Shown: positions 20,891 through 33,884 of the stretch, piece by piece | How the letters are laid out: each line of letters opens with the position of its first letter | Position numbering within the stretch: the first letter of the stretch is position 1 | Origin: Triatoma infestans | Taxonomy: Eukaryota > Arthropoda > Insecta > Hemiptera > Reduviidae | Reading direction: 5' to 3' | Length of the DNA stretch: 64,000 nt | Assembly (NCBI GenBank): GCA_011037195.1 | Contig: JAAEAF010001578.1 | Location: 114,268-178,267, forward strand | Program-made: the position numbers and the translations under genes | The notes under the pieces: model-generated | The model's input: only the letters and a program-made list of their open reading frames with translations | The model's database searches: none | Told to the model about the DNA's origin: nothing

Positions 20891-22115
20891 CGTTTATTTT
20901 TATTAATTTTCACTTTATTTCTTTTCAAATAAGTTTCAATGTTGCACAGAATTAAAATGTTTTTATAGTCAGATGTAAAGAAGTCGTCAATGCACAAATT
21001 TTTAATACAGTTTCATTCCTGCGTTTCGTTATAAATTTGAAACTCAGGTAATCTTACTAAAATATAAATTTATGCTGGTAGAAATAAACTCTGGTTAATG
21101 CCAATTAACTGTTTTAATTAAAACTTAACTACTAAGTGATATAATGAAATAACAATTAGATTTAAATAGAAATATTTTAAATACAAGAAAATATTCATTT
21201 TAAGATATAGAACATTATTATCAATGGGGGAAATAAAAAAAAGGAATACATGTTTATAACACTATAACCTTCACAGGTGCAACCTCAACATTTAGCGACA
21301 CACAATTCTTTAGTTATCATATTGCCAATAATTGTATATAAAATATAATTTTAAATTGGTATAACAAAATAATAATAATACACTAATATTCAGTGTCTAA
21401 TATTCAGTCTAATGAAACAGTAAAAACTGAAATACTTAAAAGCAAGAAACCAATATGCATTGTGTATTGCAGAAATACTGCTGAATGAAGTTTGAAGCTA
21501 ATGGTCGCAGAAAAAACTGTATTGAAATTGTGACGTGACAAATCTTCTTCATTATCAATCATTGATTAAGGAGATCACAGTTATTCAACATTATAATCTT
21601 CATTTTCTACCTATCAGCGGTTCCTTTAACTCTTTAGTGGTTCACTAATGTTATAGTGTATGAGTGATGATCATTATAGTGTTATGATAAATGTCTTGGA
21701 AAATCTGGTAGGAATCATTCAATCACCTACTAAATTTCTAATATTGCATTTTTTATTTATAATTAACAACAAATCTGAAATATTTTAAATTGAATTTCAT
21801 TTTAGTCTAAGCTCCCGCCTTTAAAATCTATCTATGTCCTGGAGACTCCAAAGAACTAGGCCCAGTTTTTGAATAACATTGAGAAACAATCCGAAAAATG
21901 GTGATGAACGCTGAGACCATACTGGCCTTATATAGTACCCGCCAAAAGTCGCTCTCATACCTCATAAATGTCATATCAGTGTTTATAAATTGATATCCCG
22001 TCTATTTGTTTGTCCGTATGTAATAAAAACCACGATTGATCCCAGCCAAAAATCTTAAATACAGAAGCTGCACAATTAAGTTTTGAATCTGGATTTTATT
22101 TCATTACATTAATCG
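20891..22115. other. AT-rich stretch without recognised gene
   Basis: Only simple sequence and short shadow frames; no element ends recognised. Confidence 0.4.
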
Positions 22116-22119
22116 TTGC

Positions 22120-22667
22120 GCTATCAGAGTTTAGTGGAAGAACGAAATGGAAAAATAATAGTTTTGGAAAATAGTTTAGTAAAATAATTTTGTGAAAATT
22201 AGCTAGTTCAAATAGTGTATTTTAGTGATGGAGATAGAGCCAGGTATACTACAATCTAGGTCAATGCAAACCAAGACACAAAGGGCAAGAAACAGTTAGG
22301 GTAAAACAATAAAACTCCCTCGAGACATCCAGCATTATTTGAAAGGATTTGAACTATGAAGAGAAGACATTCCTTCAAGCCAGTCTAAAACAGACATTCA
22401 AGCAGTACACTTGTTTTTCGCTCTCTTCACAGACAGTGCCACAATCAGTGGCAGTTTCACAATATATTAATAAGTTTATACATTCTTTGCAAATAACTCG
22501 CAGTTATTATTTTAATACAATATACTTATTGTTAGCAGTGGTGACTACTTTCTTATTACTTGTCTCTCTTAAAACTTACAAACACAAGCCCTTTTACTAA
22601 ACCGCTCACGCCGCAAGCTACCACTACAAACTACAACATCACAACACATCAATAACATTTCATTGGT
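22120..22667 (+). mobile_element. LTR-B copy followed by a primer-site-like motif
   Basis: Fullest sense-oriented copy: TTTAGTGGAAGAACGAAATG at the start, CAGTGGTGACTACTTTCTTA in the middle, ending ATCAATAACATTTCA. TTGGTGCCAGCTGTTTGG follows at once, resembling the TGGTGCCA-type primer-binding site after a 5' LTR. No gag or pol frame follows. Confidence 0.5.
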
Positions 22668-24320
22668 GCCAGCTGTTTGGGATATTTTATCAACCAGAAT
22701 CCACAAAATTAACAAGTACTTACAATTTTCAATTTAATAATTAAACAAATTATCCATCAGATAATTTTATTGCTTTTTTTTTCTCAATTACTTTCTCAGC
22801 GGAAATTTCTTAAATATTTCCCATAATTGAATTTTTTATTGAATTTCATTTTTAAAATTTTGTATTTGTACCACTGTACCCCAACAATCCTTTGTGAATT
22901 TTGATTTTATGAATGTTCTTAATAGATCGCAAATTGTAAAAATATTAAGGGACCATAAATTCTCTCAAAAGGACAACTTAAATCAGTTACGCAGACGCCT
23001 TGAAAAATATAATCTTTCAACACACCAAAATCATTTCAAGAGAATAATATAGACGGCAAAGTTTCAAAAACATCTTTAATTCATAACAAAGTCCATGCAA
23101 ATATAATTATTATAACCAAAATAATAAAGAAAAAAAAAAAACAAAGGTCGCACGCAATTTCCTTACTAATCCACTCAGGAAAGGATAATTTATACAAAGC
23201 AGTACATCTCCCCAAGGGAGATAATTTAAATAAAATAAGATATCTGGTCAGGCAGTAACAGAATATCACGGGGGACTATTGTTCGTACTTTTACTTGTCA
23301 TTATTAAATTGCTCAGTACTTCGATAAACTTCTCTCTAAGGAACAAAACTGAATGGAAATTTAAATTGTTTATATATTCTGTTCTATTATAATTTTACCC
23401 CAAGGTCGTAATTAAAAAAGATATTTCAATTTATAATATCTTCTCGCTACACCTTCATGCATACAACAACTAGGGCGTAACAAAAGCTTTCACACAGACA
23501 GACACTTTTTATTTCAAAAGGATTCGTAGAAACTGTGGCGCAGAGAATAACCATTATTTTTTTTTATTTCGCCAACCTTCAAACTTTTCTGTTTATGATC
23601 AGTTCTTCAATGAAAGACTGAAATTTAAAAAAAGATTAGTGACAATATTTTTTTAAACATTTCAGACCCATAAAGACATCTCTAAAATCAAATTAAATAA
23701 AACCGGAAATAGTTTAAATTAATAGAGAAATAAAATTACATCAAATTATTGTTGATTTACAAAAGCGTTGCAAGCAGAAGAGTCAGATATTTTAACTTAT
23801 CAGACGAGGAGCAGTTAAGTTTCTTTTTAAAAGAATATTGCAGCTGTCTAAATGTATAATATCCCCGACTTTGGTGAGAACTGAACTGAAAGAGGTATGA
23901 CCCTGGACCCTGCAACTTGTTTACAGTATGCACTTTCCTGATTGCGTAAATTATTATTGATGCACAACAGCAGACTTCCGCATGTCTGCTATATCAGACT
24001 AGCTTATACATGGATTAGTCACCCTCTAACACTCAATTGGGTCATGCAACTCAAGCGTTTACTTATAGATCTAGGTTATTATAACTTATGACTCAATCAA
24101 GATGCTGTGCAATTTATTGAAGGAAATAAAAAACAACTACGTAATCAAATATGCACAAATTTTGTTAAATCAAGACACAGAAACCCATTTGTTAGGTAAT
24201 TAGCCGGAAAATATTATTAAGAGTTTGTGATCTGAAATGTGCTTATACTCGGTTGATCCACAATAAATTTGTTCGATACATGATTTACTTGCTGATGAAG
24301 ATATGTATGTGTACCAATTA
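22668..24320. other. AT-rich stretch without recognised gene
   Basis: A short plus-strand frame near 22900-23050 reads FMNVLNRSQIVKILRDHK, then QLRRRLEKYNLSTHQ, with no family I recognise. Nothing else. Confidence 0.4.
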
Positions 24321-24322
24321 TT

Positions 24323-25294
24323 ACTTTCTGTTACTCCTAGTAAGAGGAAGTATTGTAATCGTGTCAAATTTTCGATATCGAGTTTACACCGGAAATATCC
24401 GTTTTGAGGTCCACTGAGTCCAAAAAAGAGGTTTTCAGAAAATGGTGTGTTTGTATGTGAACAGCATAGCTCAAAACGAAAAATCGTAGAAAGTTGATAT
24501 TCCGTTTAGGTAACACCATCTGACAGTACGTTATCTGTCAAACTTCCTCAACCGGAACTATCAATTTACTAGTTGTTTATTTTACTTTTTTGCAATTTTC
24601 TCAAAAATGGCTCCAACGATTTTCTTGAAACCAGGTACATTAACTACACATACAAAGAGCTATAACTTTTATTTGTAACGTTTCTTCGGAAAAATTCATT
24701 TAAGGGTAGTTTTGAGAAAGGGGTGGGGTTATGGCTTCTTCTAAAGTGCTATTTCACTTTATTAGAAAATTCTGTCATCTAAATAATGGTAATTAGAATT
24801 GAATATGTTGTTGAAATTCCGAGTTTGAAAAAAATCGGATAACCGGAAGTGCGTTTACTTTACCGCTTTACTAAAATGATTTTTTTTTTCACTTTTTCGC
24901 GATTTTCTCAAAAATGGCTCCGACGATTTGCTTGAAACTTCTTATATAAAAGTACACATACAAAGATCTACAACATTTATTTAGAACGTTTCTCTGGGAA
25001 AATTCATTTAAAGACACTTTTGGTGGAGGGTGGGGGTTATGTTTTTCTCAAGTGCTATCATATTTGATTATACAATTCTATCATCCAAACAAAATTAATT
25101 AGAAATAAATGGATGACTAAAATTCCGAGTTTCAAGAAAATTAGTAAACCGGAAGTGCGCTTTTACTGGACAGTTTTTACAGTTTTCGACGATTTTCATC
25201 AAATTTGATACACAAACTATAAAATTTGTCAATTACGATTTTGAAAACTGGAGTAAAAGAAAGTTGTGTGAGTGTTTCTGACCAGATTTTTTTA
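24323..25294 (+). mobile_element. HEL copy, compact and near complete
   Basis: Starts ACTTTCTGTTACTCC with AGTAAGAGGAAGT, then TCGTGTCAAATTTTCGATAT and CACCGGAAATATCCG. The microsatellite is nearly absent (GTGTGTTTGTATGTG). Three monomers follow, each with ACCGGAA and CTCAAAAATGGCTCC, ending GGAGTAAAAGAAAGTTGTG, TGAGTGTTTCTGACC, AGATTTTTTT. It shows that the microsatellite length is variable while both ends are kept. Confidence 0.8.
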
Positions 25295-25369
25295 TATATT
25301 ATATTTATGTGACAGCTGTTAATCAGGATGGCATTGGTTTGGTAGACAAAACCTTGCAAGTGGTTGGAC

Positions 25370-25560
25370 TAAGGACACTTAGTGTTGTTCACAAAGATTG
25401 CTTGCGTGAGCAAACCAGGTGCCATGATGATCACTTCAACTGCAGCCTTGGAGGTCCTTTTTAAATCTTCCTCCACATTTATATCCAAGGCATAGTCAAA
25501 GCTGTGCTGTAGCAGGCGGATTATTAAAGGGGCAAGCTTCCATTTGTTCTAAGCGTAATG
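25370..25560 (-). CDS. Unidentified open fragment, ~60 codons
   Basis: Between two stops the minus strand reads KLAPLIIRLLQHSFDYALDI, then NVEEDLKRTSKAAVEV and APGLLTQAIFVNNTKCP. Composition is protein-like and GC is above the surroundings, but I recognise no family and see no start codon in context. It could be a decayed transposon exon or a host exon fragment. It begins about 75 bp after a HEL hairpin end. Confidence 0.3.
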
Positions 25561-26269
25561 GAATCTATTGATTGGAAAATTTATATTAAGTGGTTCTGCG
25601 GAATCTGTGGTGGCAAGAAATGTCAATGTACTACAATGTAATTAAATTACATTCTTCAAGTGACTGACCTGCAAGAGGGCCTCCCAACATATAAGCAAAC
25701 CCTTCATTAGCAAGTTTAAAAAAAATCATAATCGTATTAACGTCAATAAGAGAATGTGATGATTTGATTTTTTTTTTTTGTCTGCCGGTTTATTTCGTGG
25801 ATAAATGCATGGAAAAACGAATAAAATGTCTGAAGAACATCAAAGCAGAAATTGACGACCACATGAATGTGTCGTGTACACTGGATTTAGTCCAATGATT
25901 TTTTTTTTTTCATATGTCAAAGTGATCGATCACCATATTTTGTCTTCATAAATAAATGATCATAGATGGATGGGTTTAAATTAAAAGTAGAGTAAGGTTT
26001 TTTTTCTTTTCTTTTTTTAAATTTCTTTTAGAATGTTCATAAATTACAAATTATTAGATGTTTTAGTATGATTCGGACAATATATTTGTTCATATTTCTT
26101 AAATGCCAAATGCAGAATTTGAACAAACTCGGAATTTTAATAGTACAATTAATAAGATATGGGTTACAATTCGGACCAATTTTCTTCAGAAGAGAAATAA
26201 CTTGGGTTGAGTTCAAGTTAGACTTGAACTCTCAACACTGTTTTTGTATTATGTGGGAATAATAAACAT

Positions 26270-26610
26270 TGCAAGGACTTTACATTGTAATATTTTACAG
26301 TGAGTGTAGAGAAGAGAGTGACAGACTGACTGGCAGAGTGACGGTGTGAAAACGAAGTACGATAAACGTTGCTGGTTGACGGTGACTCAGTGATTTTATG
26401 AGTGAGAATCCGGCTCTTTTATACAGACATCTGTACTAGTCCCTACTCTCTCTTTAAATGTTCCTAGATGCGCTCCTTAGTTTACCCCCCTCTACAAGCA
26501 TGAGGGAGAAATACAGTAAACTTAAGGTGGGGAGTGATTAGTTCACTGATTCGGTCACGATTCGATTCATTACATTACCGAACGTTTAAGCTTGGTTTGC
26601 TTGTTAATAT
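26270..26610 (-). mobile_element. LTR-E like repeat
   Basis: Inverted match to 14260-14760. The minus strand reads TAATCACTCCCCACC, TTTAAAGAGAGAGTAGGG, CTGTATAAAAGAGCC (TATA), then GACTGGCAGAGTGACGG in complement and ATATTACAATGTAAAG. The TATA orientation gives the strand. Confidence 0.5.
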
Positions 26611-26879
26611 AAATAAAAATTGTGAGGATAAAAACTTGAATTATCTAAATCAAGAGTCATTTGTCTCCATGTAAGGCAGCCACTGTCTCAACCTCTTAAC
26701 ACCTACTCACAAATCCTCCCCCCCTCAAAACCCCAAAAATTAATTTTTATGGATAAACTTTTTTATATAAAAGTAATATGTTCATACCTGTGCGATGAGC
26801 ATTTTAAGTTTTAAAGTAAATGCTGTGAAAGCTCAAGAGCATCCTTCCTTATACCTATTACCTCATCCATAATTCTTAT

Positions 26880-27840
26880 CTCTCCCACAGATATTTCGGT
26901 GTGGGTGTTGGGCACTCCTTGTCTTCTTATTACCTTTTAGCAGCTGGTGTACCACAGGGAAGTACCCTTGCTCCCATTCTTTTCACAATATATGCTGCCG
27001 ATATTCCAACCAATCCGAACACTCATATCTTTACCTACGCAGATGACACAGCCATCCTTTCCCCACATCCCGATCCTGTCCTAAGCATACGTAACCTTCA
27101 GCAACATTTGCAATCCCTAGATAAATGGTTTTGCAGATGGAGAATGAAGGTTAACGTCCAAAAAAGAAAAAATATAACGTTCACTCTAAGACGTGCCATT
27201 TGTCCCCCAGTTCATATGAACCACATCTTATTACCATGCGTTGATACAATTAAATATCTAGGACTCTATATAGACAAACGCCTGACATGGAACCCACATA
27301 CAAGACTGAAACGAAACGAAGTAAAAAAAACGTTACAGCCTACTCAAGCGACTACTAGACAGACGCTCAAAACTAACTTTAAACAACAAATTACTTATCT
27401 ACAATCTCCTATTAAAACCAATTTGGACTTACGGACTCGAGTTATGGAGCTCAACCAAGCGTTCAAACATCCACCCCCTCCAAACCCTACAATCCAAAAC
27501 ACTCCGTTGTATAACGAATGCTCCGTTTTACGTTTCAAACCTGACAATACATTCTGACCTCCAGATTCCATTTTCTAAGTGTCCTGGTCCAAATATGTTA
27601 TCGCAAATTTCACATCCATCTCGCACATCATCACAACCCATTAATTCACCAACTTTCCTCACCAGCCATTCCAGATAACCCTCTTCGATGACTGAGGCGG
27701 CATTGGCCTCGCAGCGAAATAATGTGGTGGGTCACCACTGGGTGATTTCTCTATTCCCGTTATTGTAAGTCATCTCATTTACTTGTTGCTGGTTACGCAA
27801 GCGTACCAGCAGTTGTAAATTTTCAAATAAATGAGAGAAA
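26880..27840 (+). pseudogene. Jockey-like non-LTR retrotransposon, RT C-terminal half
   Basis: Reverse transcriptase copies element RNA at a nicked target. The frame 26901-27557 starts inside the palm: AAGVPQGSTLAPILF (residues 14-28), then the catalytic FTYADDTAIL (YADD at residues 46-49), then DTIKYLGLYIDKRLTW. Near 27335 a frameshift breaks the protein; in the next frame it continues as LLKRLLDRR, SKLTLNNKLLIYN, then further on NAPFYVSNLTIHSDLQIP. This is typical of jockey-clade elements in arthropods. The 5' half (endonuclease, fingers) is missing, a usual 5' truncation. The 3' region ends in AAATAAATGAGAGAAAG rather than a clean poly(A). Confidence 0.85.
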
Positions 27841-28387
27841 GAAAGTAAATCGTTAAGAACAATTTTTGAGTATCCCCCTCCTCAAAAAACTAAAAAAATC
27901 TCTTCTCTAAGTCGCACTTCTGCATAACCGACATTTTTTTTCTAATCTTAGAATACCAGTCATGTATTTATTATAAACCTTAATAAGATATAAAGTTAAA
28001 AGAGGAATTGTGCATTGAATTGAAGTGGTACTTAAAAAGAAGGCTGCTCAAAAATCCTACAAAAATCAATTGTCCTAGACAATGTTTAAAGTTAAAATTG
28101 ATAGGCATTTATGTATACTGTTCAATAAATTTAATCTAAATTTTAAAATATTTCGGTGTCAGATGGAATATCATTTTTATGCTTACTGCATTTTTTCGCA
28201 TTAGATATATAATTTCTTCACTCCCACACGTACAGAACGACACAGACTCACGCATGGACTGTTCGCTAAAAACATTGTTTTTTTTTTCTCATTTCCTGGG
28301 AACCCCAAAACATGAATTTCCGGGGAAAACTCAATTGCGAAAGATAAGAAGGCAATACTTCCTATTAAACAGAAAGAGAAAGTACAA
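27841..28387 (-). mobile_element. HEL copy, degenerate
   Basis: The palindrome end is recognisable (AATTTCCGGGGAAAACTC; CAATACTTCCTATTAAACAG; AAGAGAAAGTAC), preceded by a CACACG/CACAG microsatellite remnant. Monomers toward 27841 are heavily diverged. Confidence 0.5.
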
Positions 28388-29955
28388 AGTCAACAAAAGA
28401 AACCAGACTTAGAACCAACTTATAAAGGAAGTGTTTCATTTTGAAGAACAATCTATGAGTTTATTTCCTTTCAGAAAAGTTTTCATTGGACTTTTAATTA
28501 ATAGAAGAACGAAACTGATGGATGAGCCTAAGAGAACTTGATTATTTGAAATACGAAGCAAATAAAAAAAATATAAAACTGAAAAATGAGTATATATATA
28601 TATATTCGTTCATTTAATTCTTGTTAACGAGGCAGAGTAGATAAAACAGTGCAGTGTGGGTTGTGCACATGGGCATAAAGTTCCAGCCAAGGATTTATCT
28701 ACGCAACAAATTTAACACATAGTTTAGTAACTCACATGTGTGTTTTATTACAGAAAAATAAATAAATAAAAATAAAATACCTACTACTATATAGCAAACA
28801 AACTTATCTATTTGCGTGTTTAATATTAAAGAAATAAGGAAGTATTGCCAAAACATATTTGTACATTCTTAAATAGTGTTATTGTCCTTGAGTTTGAAAG
28901 AATCAAAAACATAAATAGTATATAATAACAAAATAAGTAAGTTCTGTCGTATTTCTATGTTATATAAATAGACTGGTACAGCCGCTTGGCAGAATGAATA
29001 AAGCAGTTGCTTGTCGTACGAGTGGTTCCTGTCATTTACTACTACGGGAGTTTGAGCTCAGTTACAATTAGTGGTAGCGAATTCAGATACAGAGCGATAA
29101 TGTTTTAAAAATAGGACTTGTTGATCAGAAAGACCTAAACTCACATAAAATATTTATATTTATTTTAAGTTTATTTTTTCATTTTTAACGGATAATCTCG
29201 AAAGATAGTCATGAAATGGAATCGGAAGAGAATTTGGATTTTTAAAAAAAATCAAGAATCTCGAAATTCCTGATATACATGGTACATTTCCTCAAAATTA
29301 GATAAATAATCTTTTAAGTTTCCGCGGCCGTTTTCATGAAAAATACTTAAGTTTCCGCCTAAAAACTGACGTTTCGCCCATGTAGACAAATCCAGAACGA
29401 TTCATTCAACATTTTCACATGCCTGGTGTAATTGAATCAAGCCAGTAAATCTGCCACAACACAAAAGCTGGGCCAACCGCAGCAAGCTCTACCATCGTGA
29501 GACCAAGCGCACATCACTAAGTATTACCTACTCTTACACGCCGAGCCATATACTGGCGAATAAGCTTCACTTGGATAGCTAAGCCCCAACCCCAAGAAGC
29601 TGTCTCTAGCTCCCATCAAGAGATAAAAGAAACTGTGGTAAAAAAAAAGAAGAGGAAAACTTGTGGAATTTACAGAAGTCGCCAGCTCAATTTTGACGAG
29701 TTAACAAGTCTCAAGTCCACCTTGTACCTAGCTAGCCCCATTAGCTATAGACAGTTAGAACAAGCAAGAGTTCAACTAGCCATAAGCGACTCACAACAGC
29801 CAACACTACACCATGAAGTATTGTACTTCACGCTATATTCATCATCATCATTCTTCGCTCAATCACTCTGCATTTTATTTATTCCTTCTCAATAAGTAAA
29901 TCGTAAATTACAAAATTAGGAATGAAATGACAAGTTGTAGTTTCATATAACAACT
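28388..29955. other. Stretch without recognised gene; LTR-like segment at its end
   Basis: Segment 29730-29900 (AAGCAAGAGTTCAACTAGCC; CATCATTCTTCGCTCAATC; TTCTCAATAAGTAAATCG) resembles 33260-33420 and 43590-43740, so it is likely LTR-derived. The 86-codon frame over it has no recognisable motif. Confidence 0.4.
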
Positions 29956-29959
29956 GCAA

Positions 29960-31030
29960 CTATTATACCTGAACAAACCGAAGTATAAGGAAACTATCTA
30001 AGCTCTTCTACAGAATCATGTTCTGACGTAAGGTCCTGAACCTGATATATTCGCAACCCAACAAATCATGAAGGAGATGAATAGGAGATCCTTCCATTAA
30101 CCCTTAAACTACAATGCCCTAAGAGGAATTCAACAAGATGAAAGTTACAGCAAAATCTTACTAATAGCCTTATTCGGTACTTAAATTGTGAATTATGGGC
30201 TGCCAGTAAAAACCAACTGAGCTCATCCATATGGATGAATAATGTGAGGCTGCTAACCATGCGTGAAAGCTAGATGGAAATCTAGCAAAATAGGGGTTCG
30301 AAGGAGAGAAGCGCCTAATTTAGCCAAAGATTCATCTTCTCACTCCTCATATATCCAGCATACAGAGGTGGAGTGTAGCTTCTTTAGTCTTTTAGAACAT
30401 TCTAGGAATGTATGAATGTGATGAAACATGAATTTATATTAAATAAGGGCAGATTATAAGACCCCCTCCTAAATCAGAATCCATAGATCCGCAAGTCCGA
30501 AATTTGTATTTCCAGAACTATATCTACTTCAGCATGGAGACGTGGTATGCATTCATCCAAGAGGCATTACCTAGTATCTATCTCAAAACAGACACAGCTC
30601 CCCTGAACTTCCAACCAATCTAGGAGCCGTCCATGAAATCTGAGGTAACTAATCAGATATCACCCTAGATAATGGTTCCTCCCTAGAAGGTAACCTAATG
30701 TTTTAAGTATGAATAAAAACAAAGTATTGAACATTCTAGCAGAGAAATCTGCAAGAGAAACTTTTAACAGTACAATGTTACTAAAGGCTTTTCTTGCCAA
30801 AAATCCTGACTGTTTTGTTTGAGCCGTTCATGGTTAATATTTCCACCTCTACAAATAATGTTGAAATCCACGACAATATCTCCTAAAGAAGCAGCATTTA
30901 GGATGATCCAAATTACCTCGGTTATCGCCATAAAGCAAGCATGAATCTGCACGAGATCTTATCTCAATGTGGCCACCACCATATTTACAGTATACGACGA
31001 CATAGGTTTGACACTACATAAAAATTAATT
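29960..31030 (-). mobile_element. LINE 3' half, degenerate (same family as 48300-49580)
   Basis: Two blocks on the minus strand match the same LINE family. Block 30260-30000 has MDELSWF and the AGGTTCAGGACCT-like 3' end. Block 31030-30640 corresponds to the RT C-terminus (cf. TCTTATCTCAATGTGG and CGACGACATAGGTTTGACA against 6990-7060). No frame stays open; it is an old relic. Confidence 0.6.
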
Positions 31031-32625
31031 ACATCGCTCTGAATTCTCTTTCCAATATTTACCTGACACTCAGATATTAACATAATCTGAATGTAAAAAT
31101 TAAAAAGAGATATGCTTTAGTCAGATAACTGATGCAACTTTTACATATAGTGTGAGAGGGCGCGAAGATATATATATATAAAGTACGCTTACAATAGACG
31201 GCTTAAAAAATTATTTTGTTTGTTTATATACATAGTAAAATACAAAAGCACATTTATACGCAGTGTCAGATTTTTAGATATCACAGGGGGGGGGGGGCTA
31301 CTAAATGCGATCTGGGCAAACTTTCAAAAATACTGAACACTCACTTTGTTTTTTAGATGAGTCATTTTATAGAATTTGTCCATTTTAAACAAAACAGAAA
31401 CTATAAATATATTATAATTACAATATTTGTCCCTATTATTATATTTATTTAAAATTAATTACAATAAAATTATCAATTAATTGAAGCATTTATATGCTTC
31501 ATGAGATCTAAGAACTCATTGACATCAAGATTTTCATTTGGAAAAAAATATTGAAGTTATTGATTTGTAATATAGTTTTGTGTTAACATAATATATGAAA
31601 ATAGTGTATTATTTAAATCGAATTTCTACTTAAATAGTTTACTTATGTAAAAGAGAATTAAATAAAAATGGAAAAGTTGTCATGCAATGTCAATTACTTT
31701 ATTATGAGGTAAATAATTATTATAAAGACCTGTAGCTTCTACAATCTAGTGGCCAGAAAATGAACTAAGTGGCAAACGTTGGCCTTTATGTCTTACATAT
31801 CTTTGAAATAGACATTAATAATTATTTGTTTTGAGAAATAATGATGAAAGGTTTTCCTTAAAAAAAAAGAAAACATTGCTAATCATAAAGTTATAATTGT
31901 TGTGCATCAGAGATAATTTCTATGATGGAGCAGGCTTGAAGCAGGCTATCATGGAAAGTAACTCTGTTACAGTTATAATATTAGTTTAGAAAAACAATAT
32001 CATGATTCCTGTCAAAAATATTATTTATTACAGTTTTTTTCAGGAATGATATTATGAGATAATAATTGTCTGACATAATATCACTTGCACTGATTGAAAT
32101 TAATCTTAAGGAAAGCTAATAAAAAAAGGGGTGAAATAATGTTAGAAATAGTTATTAATTTTTTTTCATTCTGTCCAAAATGTAGACGGACATCTCCGTC
32201 CAACAGACAAATATGTCTTTAGAGACACCTATTGATATAATAATTACACCTTCATATTGTTTTATTTAGGTTGAATAATTCGAGGTAAAATAAATTTTTA
32301 CTTTATCCTACTTTTAGCTCTCTGCCCAGGACTTGCAGACGTTCCCTTCACAATATGGATAGTTGCTTGAGGCAAGCAACGTTACACTGGGCTGCTCGCC
32401 TCAGAATGGCCGAAAGGCTAGAAGCGGGCGTTGGTTGAAAAAATTCTCCTACTGTTGGTGGCAATCGAATGAAATCTGTGAATGAATCTAGATGTATAGA
32501 GAAACTGAATAAAATGATGACTTTCTGAGGACTTAACTGAATAACAGTCAAAATTTAAGCAATAAATTCATATTAAAATCAAACTTGAAAGGCATATAAA
32601 ACTAGCTACATTAGTTAATCAACGT
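31031..32625. other. AT-rich stretch, no recognised gene
   Basis: A G-run lies at about 31287-31297. At 31908-31970 a short remnant of the palindromic element is present (CATCAGAGATAATTTC, GAAGCAGGCTATCATGG). A plus-strand palindrome-like patch near 32350-32390 (GGCAAGCAACGTTACACTGG) is unassigned. Confidence 0.4.
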
Positions 32626-32630
32626 TACTA

Positions 32631-33250
32631 TAAAGGGATCCGAATCACTAAGATTCTTGGGAATCCGAATCATTAAGATTCTTGGGGATCCGAATCATTA
32701 AAATTCTTGGGATCCGAAGAACCTAGCTACTCCCTACCTAAGTCAAACTAGGAAGGGAGAATTCTATATAAATGGAGACGAGCTAGCCTTACAAAGAACA
32801 GTGATCGACACCAGTCAGCAAACATCATCTTCTTCTTCTTTCCTCGGCGCTAAAGTCCTGAAAGGACCAGGGCCTCCTCAATCAAGGCTCTCCACTGAAC
32901 TATCAAGAGCCTTTAATCTCCACCTTCGCACACCCATTTTCCTCAAGTCCTCCTCGACGTCATCAAGCCATCTCATTCTTGGCCTACCTCTTTTTCTGAC
33001 GCTTTCGGGTCTTCCATATAAAAGTAGTTTAGGGATCCTGTTCTCCACCATCCTCTACACATGTCCTAACCAACTCAGTCAGCAAACATCATCCGACGTA
33101 CATATTCTCTCAGCTAGTCTGTCTCTCTCTTAATTATTCTCTCGCTACTTTCATTTTTATTTATCATACAACAGTATTTCAGTGCATCTAGTTTATTTCT
33201 CATTCACATTTCTAAATTATATCTCAAGTTCTCTCTTCTCTCACATCTAC
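32631..33250 (+). mobile_element. LTR-C copy, sense strand, with inserted LINE tail
   Basis: The start carries three ~30-bp repeats of GGATCCGAATCATTAAGATT (32640-32715), the inverted counterpart of the end of other LTR-C copies (GATTCGGATCCCATTACA). A TATA box (CTATATAAATGGAGACG) lies at about 32764. The sequence is interrupted at 32830 by a LINE tail and resumes at 33094. The 3' boundary is uncertain. Confidence 0.6.
32830..33075 (-). pseudogene. LINE 3' terminal fragment with 18-bp target duplication
   Basis: The minus strand reads LLLYGRPESVRKRGRPRMRW, then LDDVEEDLRKMGVRRWRLKA, the C-terminal tail often seen after RT in RTE/jockey-type elements (GRPRxRWLDxVExDL). It stops after about 80 codons and ends in (GAA)n. 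CAGTCAGCAAACATCATC is present directly on both sides (32812-32829 and 33076-33093), the signature of target-primed reverse transcription. It is extremely 5' truncated. The plus-strand 110-codon frame is a shadow. Confidence 0.85.
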
Positions 33251-33639
33251 CACATTAGTAAAAAAGCAAGAGTTCTCTAACTAGCCATTATGCTTTTCAG
33301 CCGGCTTACATTAGCCAACGCTACAATTCTATATTCATCACGCTACCAACATCATTATTCTTCGCTCGATCACTCTACCCTCCATATAACTCTTCTCTTT
33401 TCACTAAGTAACGTAAAATATAACATATAGTGTAAAAAATGAAATTGTGTCTTCATTTACTTCACCACCAACCATCACCAACCCTGCTACCATAACGCTA
33501 ATTACATTTTGTCGTAATTGAAGAATGATTATGATATATGGTTCATTTCTAACAGCTAATTGTGGATTCATATTTGTTTTGATGGCATTTTTCATCCATC
33601 AGAAAATACTGTTTCTAGAATTTTTTATTTTTTATTTTA

Positions 33640-33878
33640 TTTTTTTAGTTTAAGGCGCGTCAACATGTATGGTCATTGGCACCCGGAACCTTCACAGTGC
33701 ACTGCCGGCTTCCGGACAGTGTTCTCTCGTTAAAGACAACACTGTCCATCACCGAACAGTGAGCTGTAGAGGCTCCTAGGAAGAAAAAAATCTAAGGGTA
33801 GCACAGCTGGATTCGAACCCGGGTCTTCCGCGTGGGAGTCCAGTACGCTAACCACTTAGCTATTCCTTTCCCTTTTCT
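33640..33878 (-). repeat. tRNA-derived SINE, most complete copy
   Basis: The minus strand starts GGAATAGCTAAGTGGTTAGC (box A), then ACTGGACTCCCACGCGGAAG, GGGTTCGAATCC (box B), then the body CCTAGGAGCCTCTACAGCTC, GATGGACAGTGTTGTC, CCGGAAGCCGGCAGTGCACT, and ends CATGTTGACGCGCC. Transcription would be by RNA polymerase III from the internal boxes. Related bodies lie at 2395, 16155 and 18130. Its head abuts the hairpin end of a HEL copy at 33885. Confidence 0.85.
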
Positions 33879-33884
33879 ACAAAT

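Noticed and set aside
29635..29895. 86-codon frame starting MVKKKKRKTC as a gene
   Set aside because: No motif recognised, and the second half overlaps an LTR-like repeat seen twice elsewhere.
32801..33133. 110-codon serine-rich plus frame
   Set aside because: Antisense of the LINE tail plus LTR sequence; the meaningful reading is on the minus strand.
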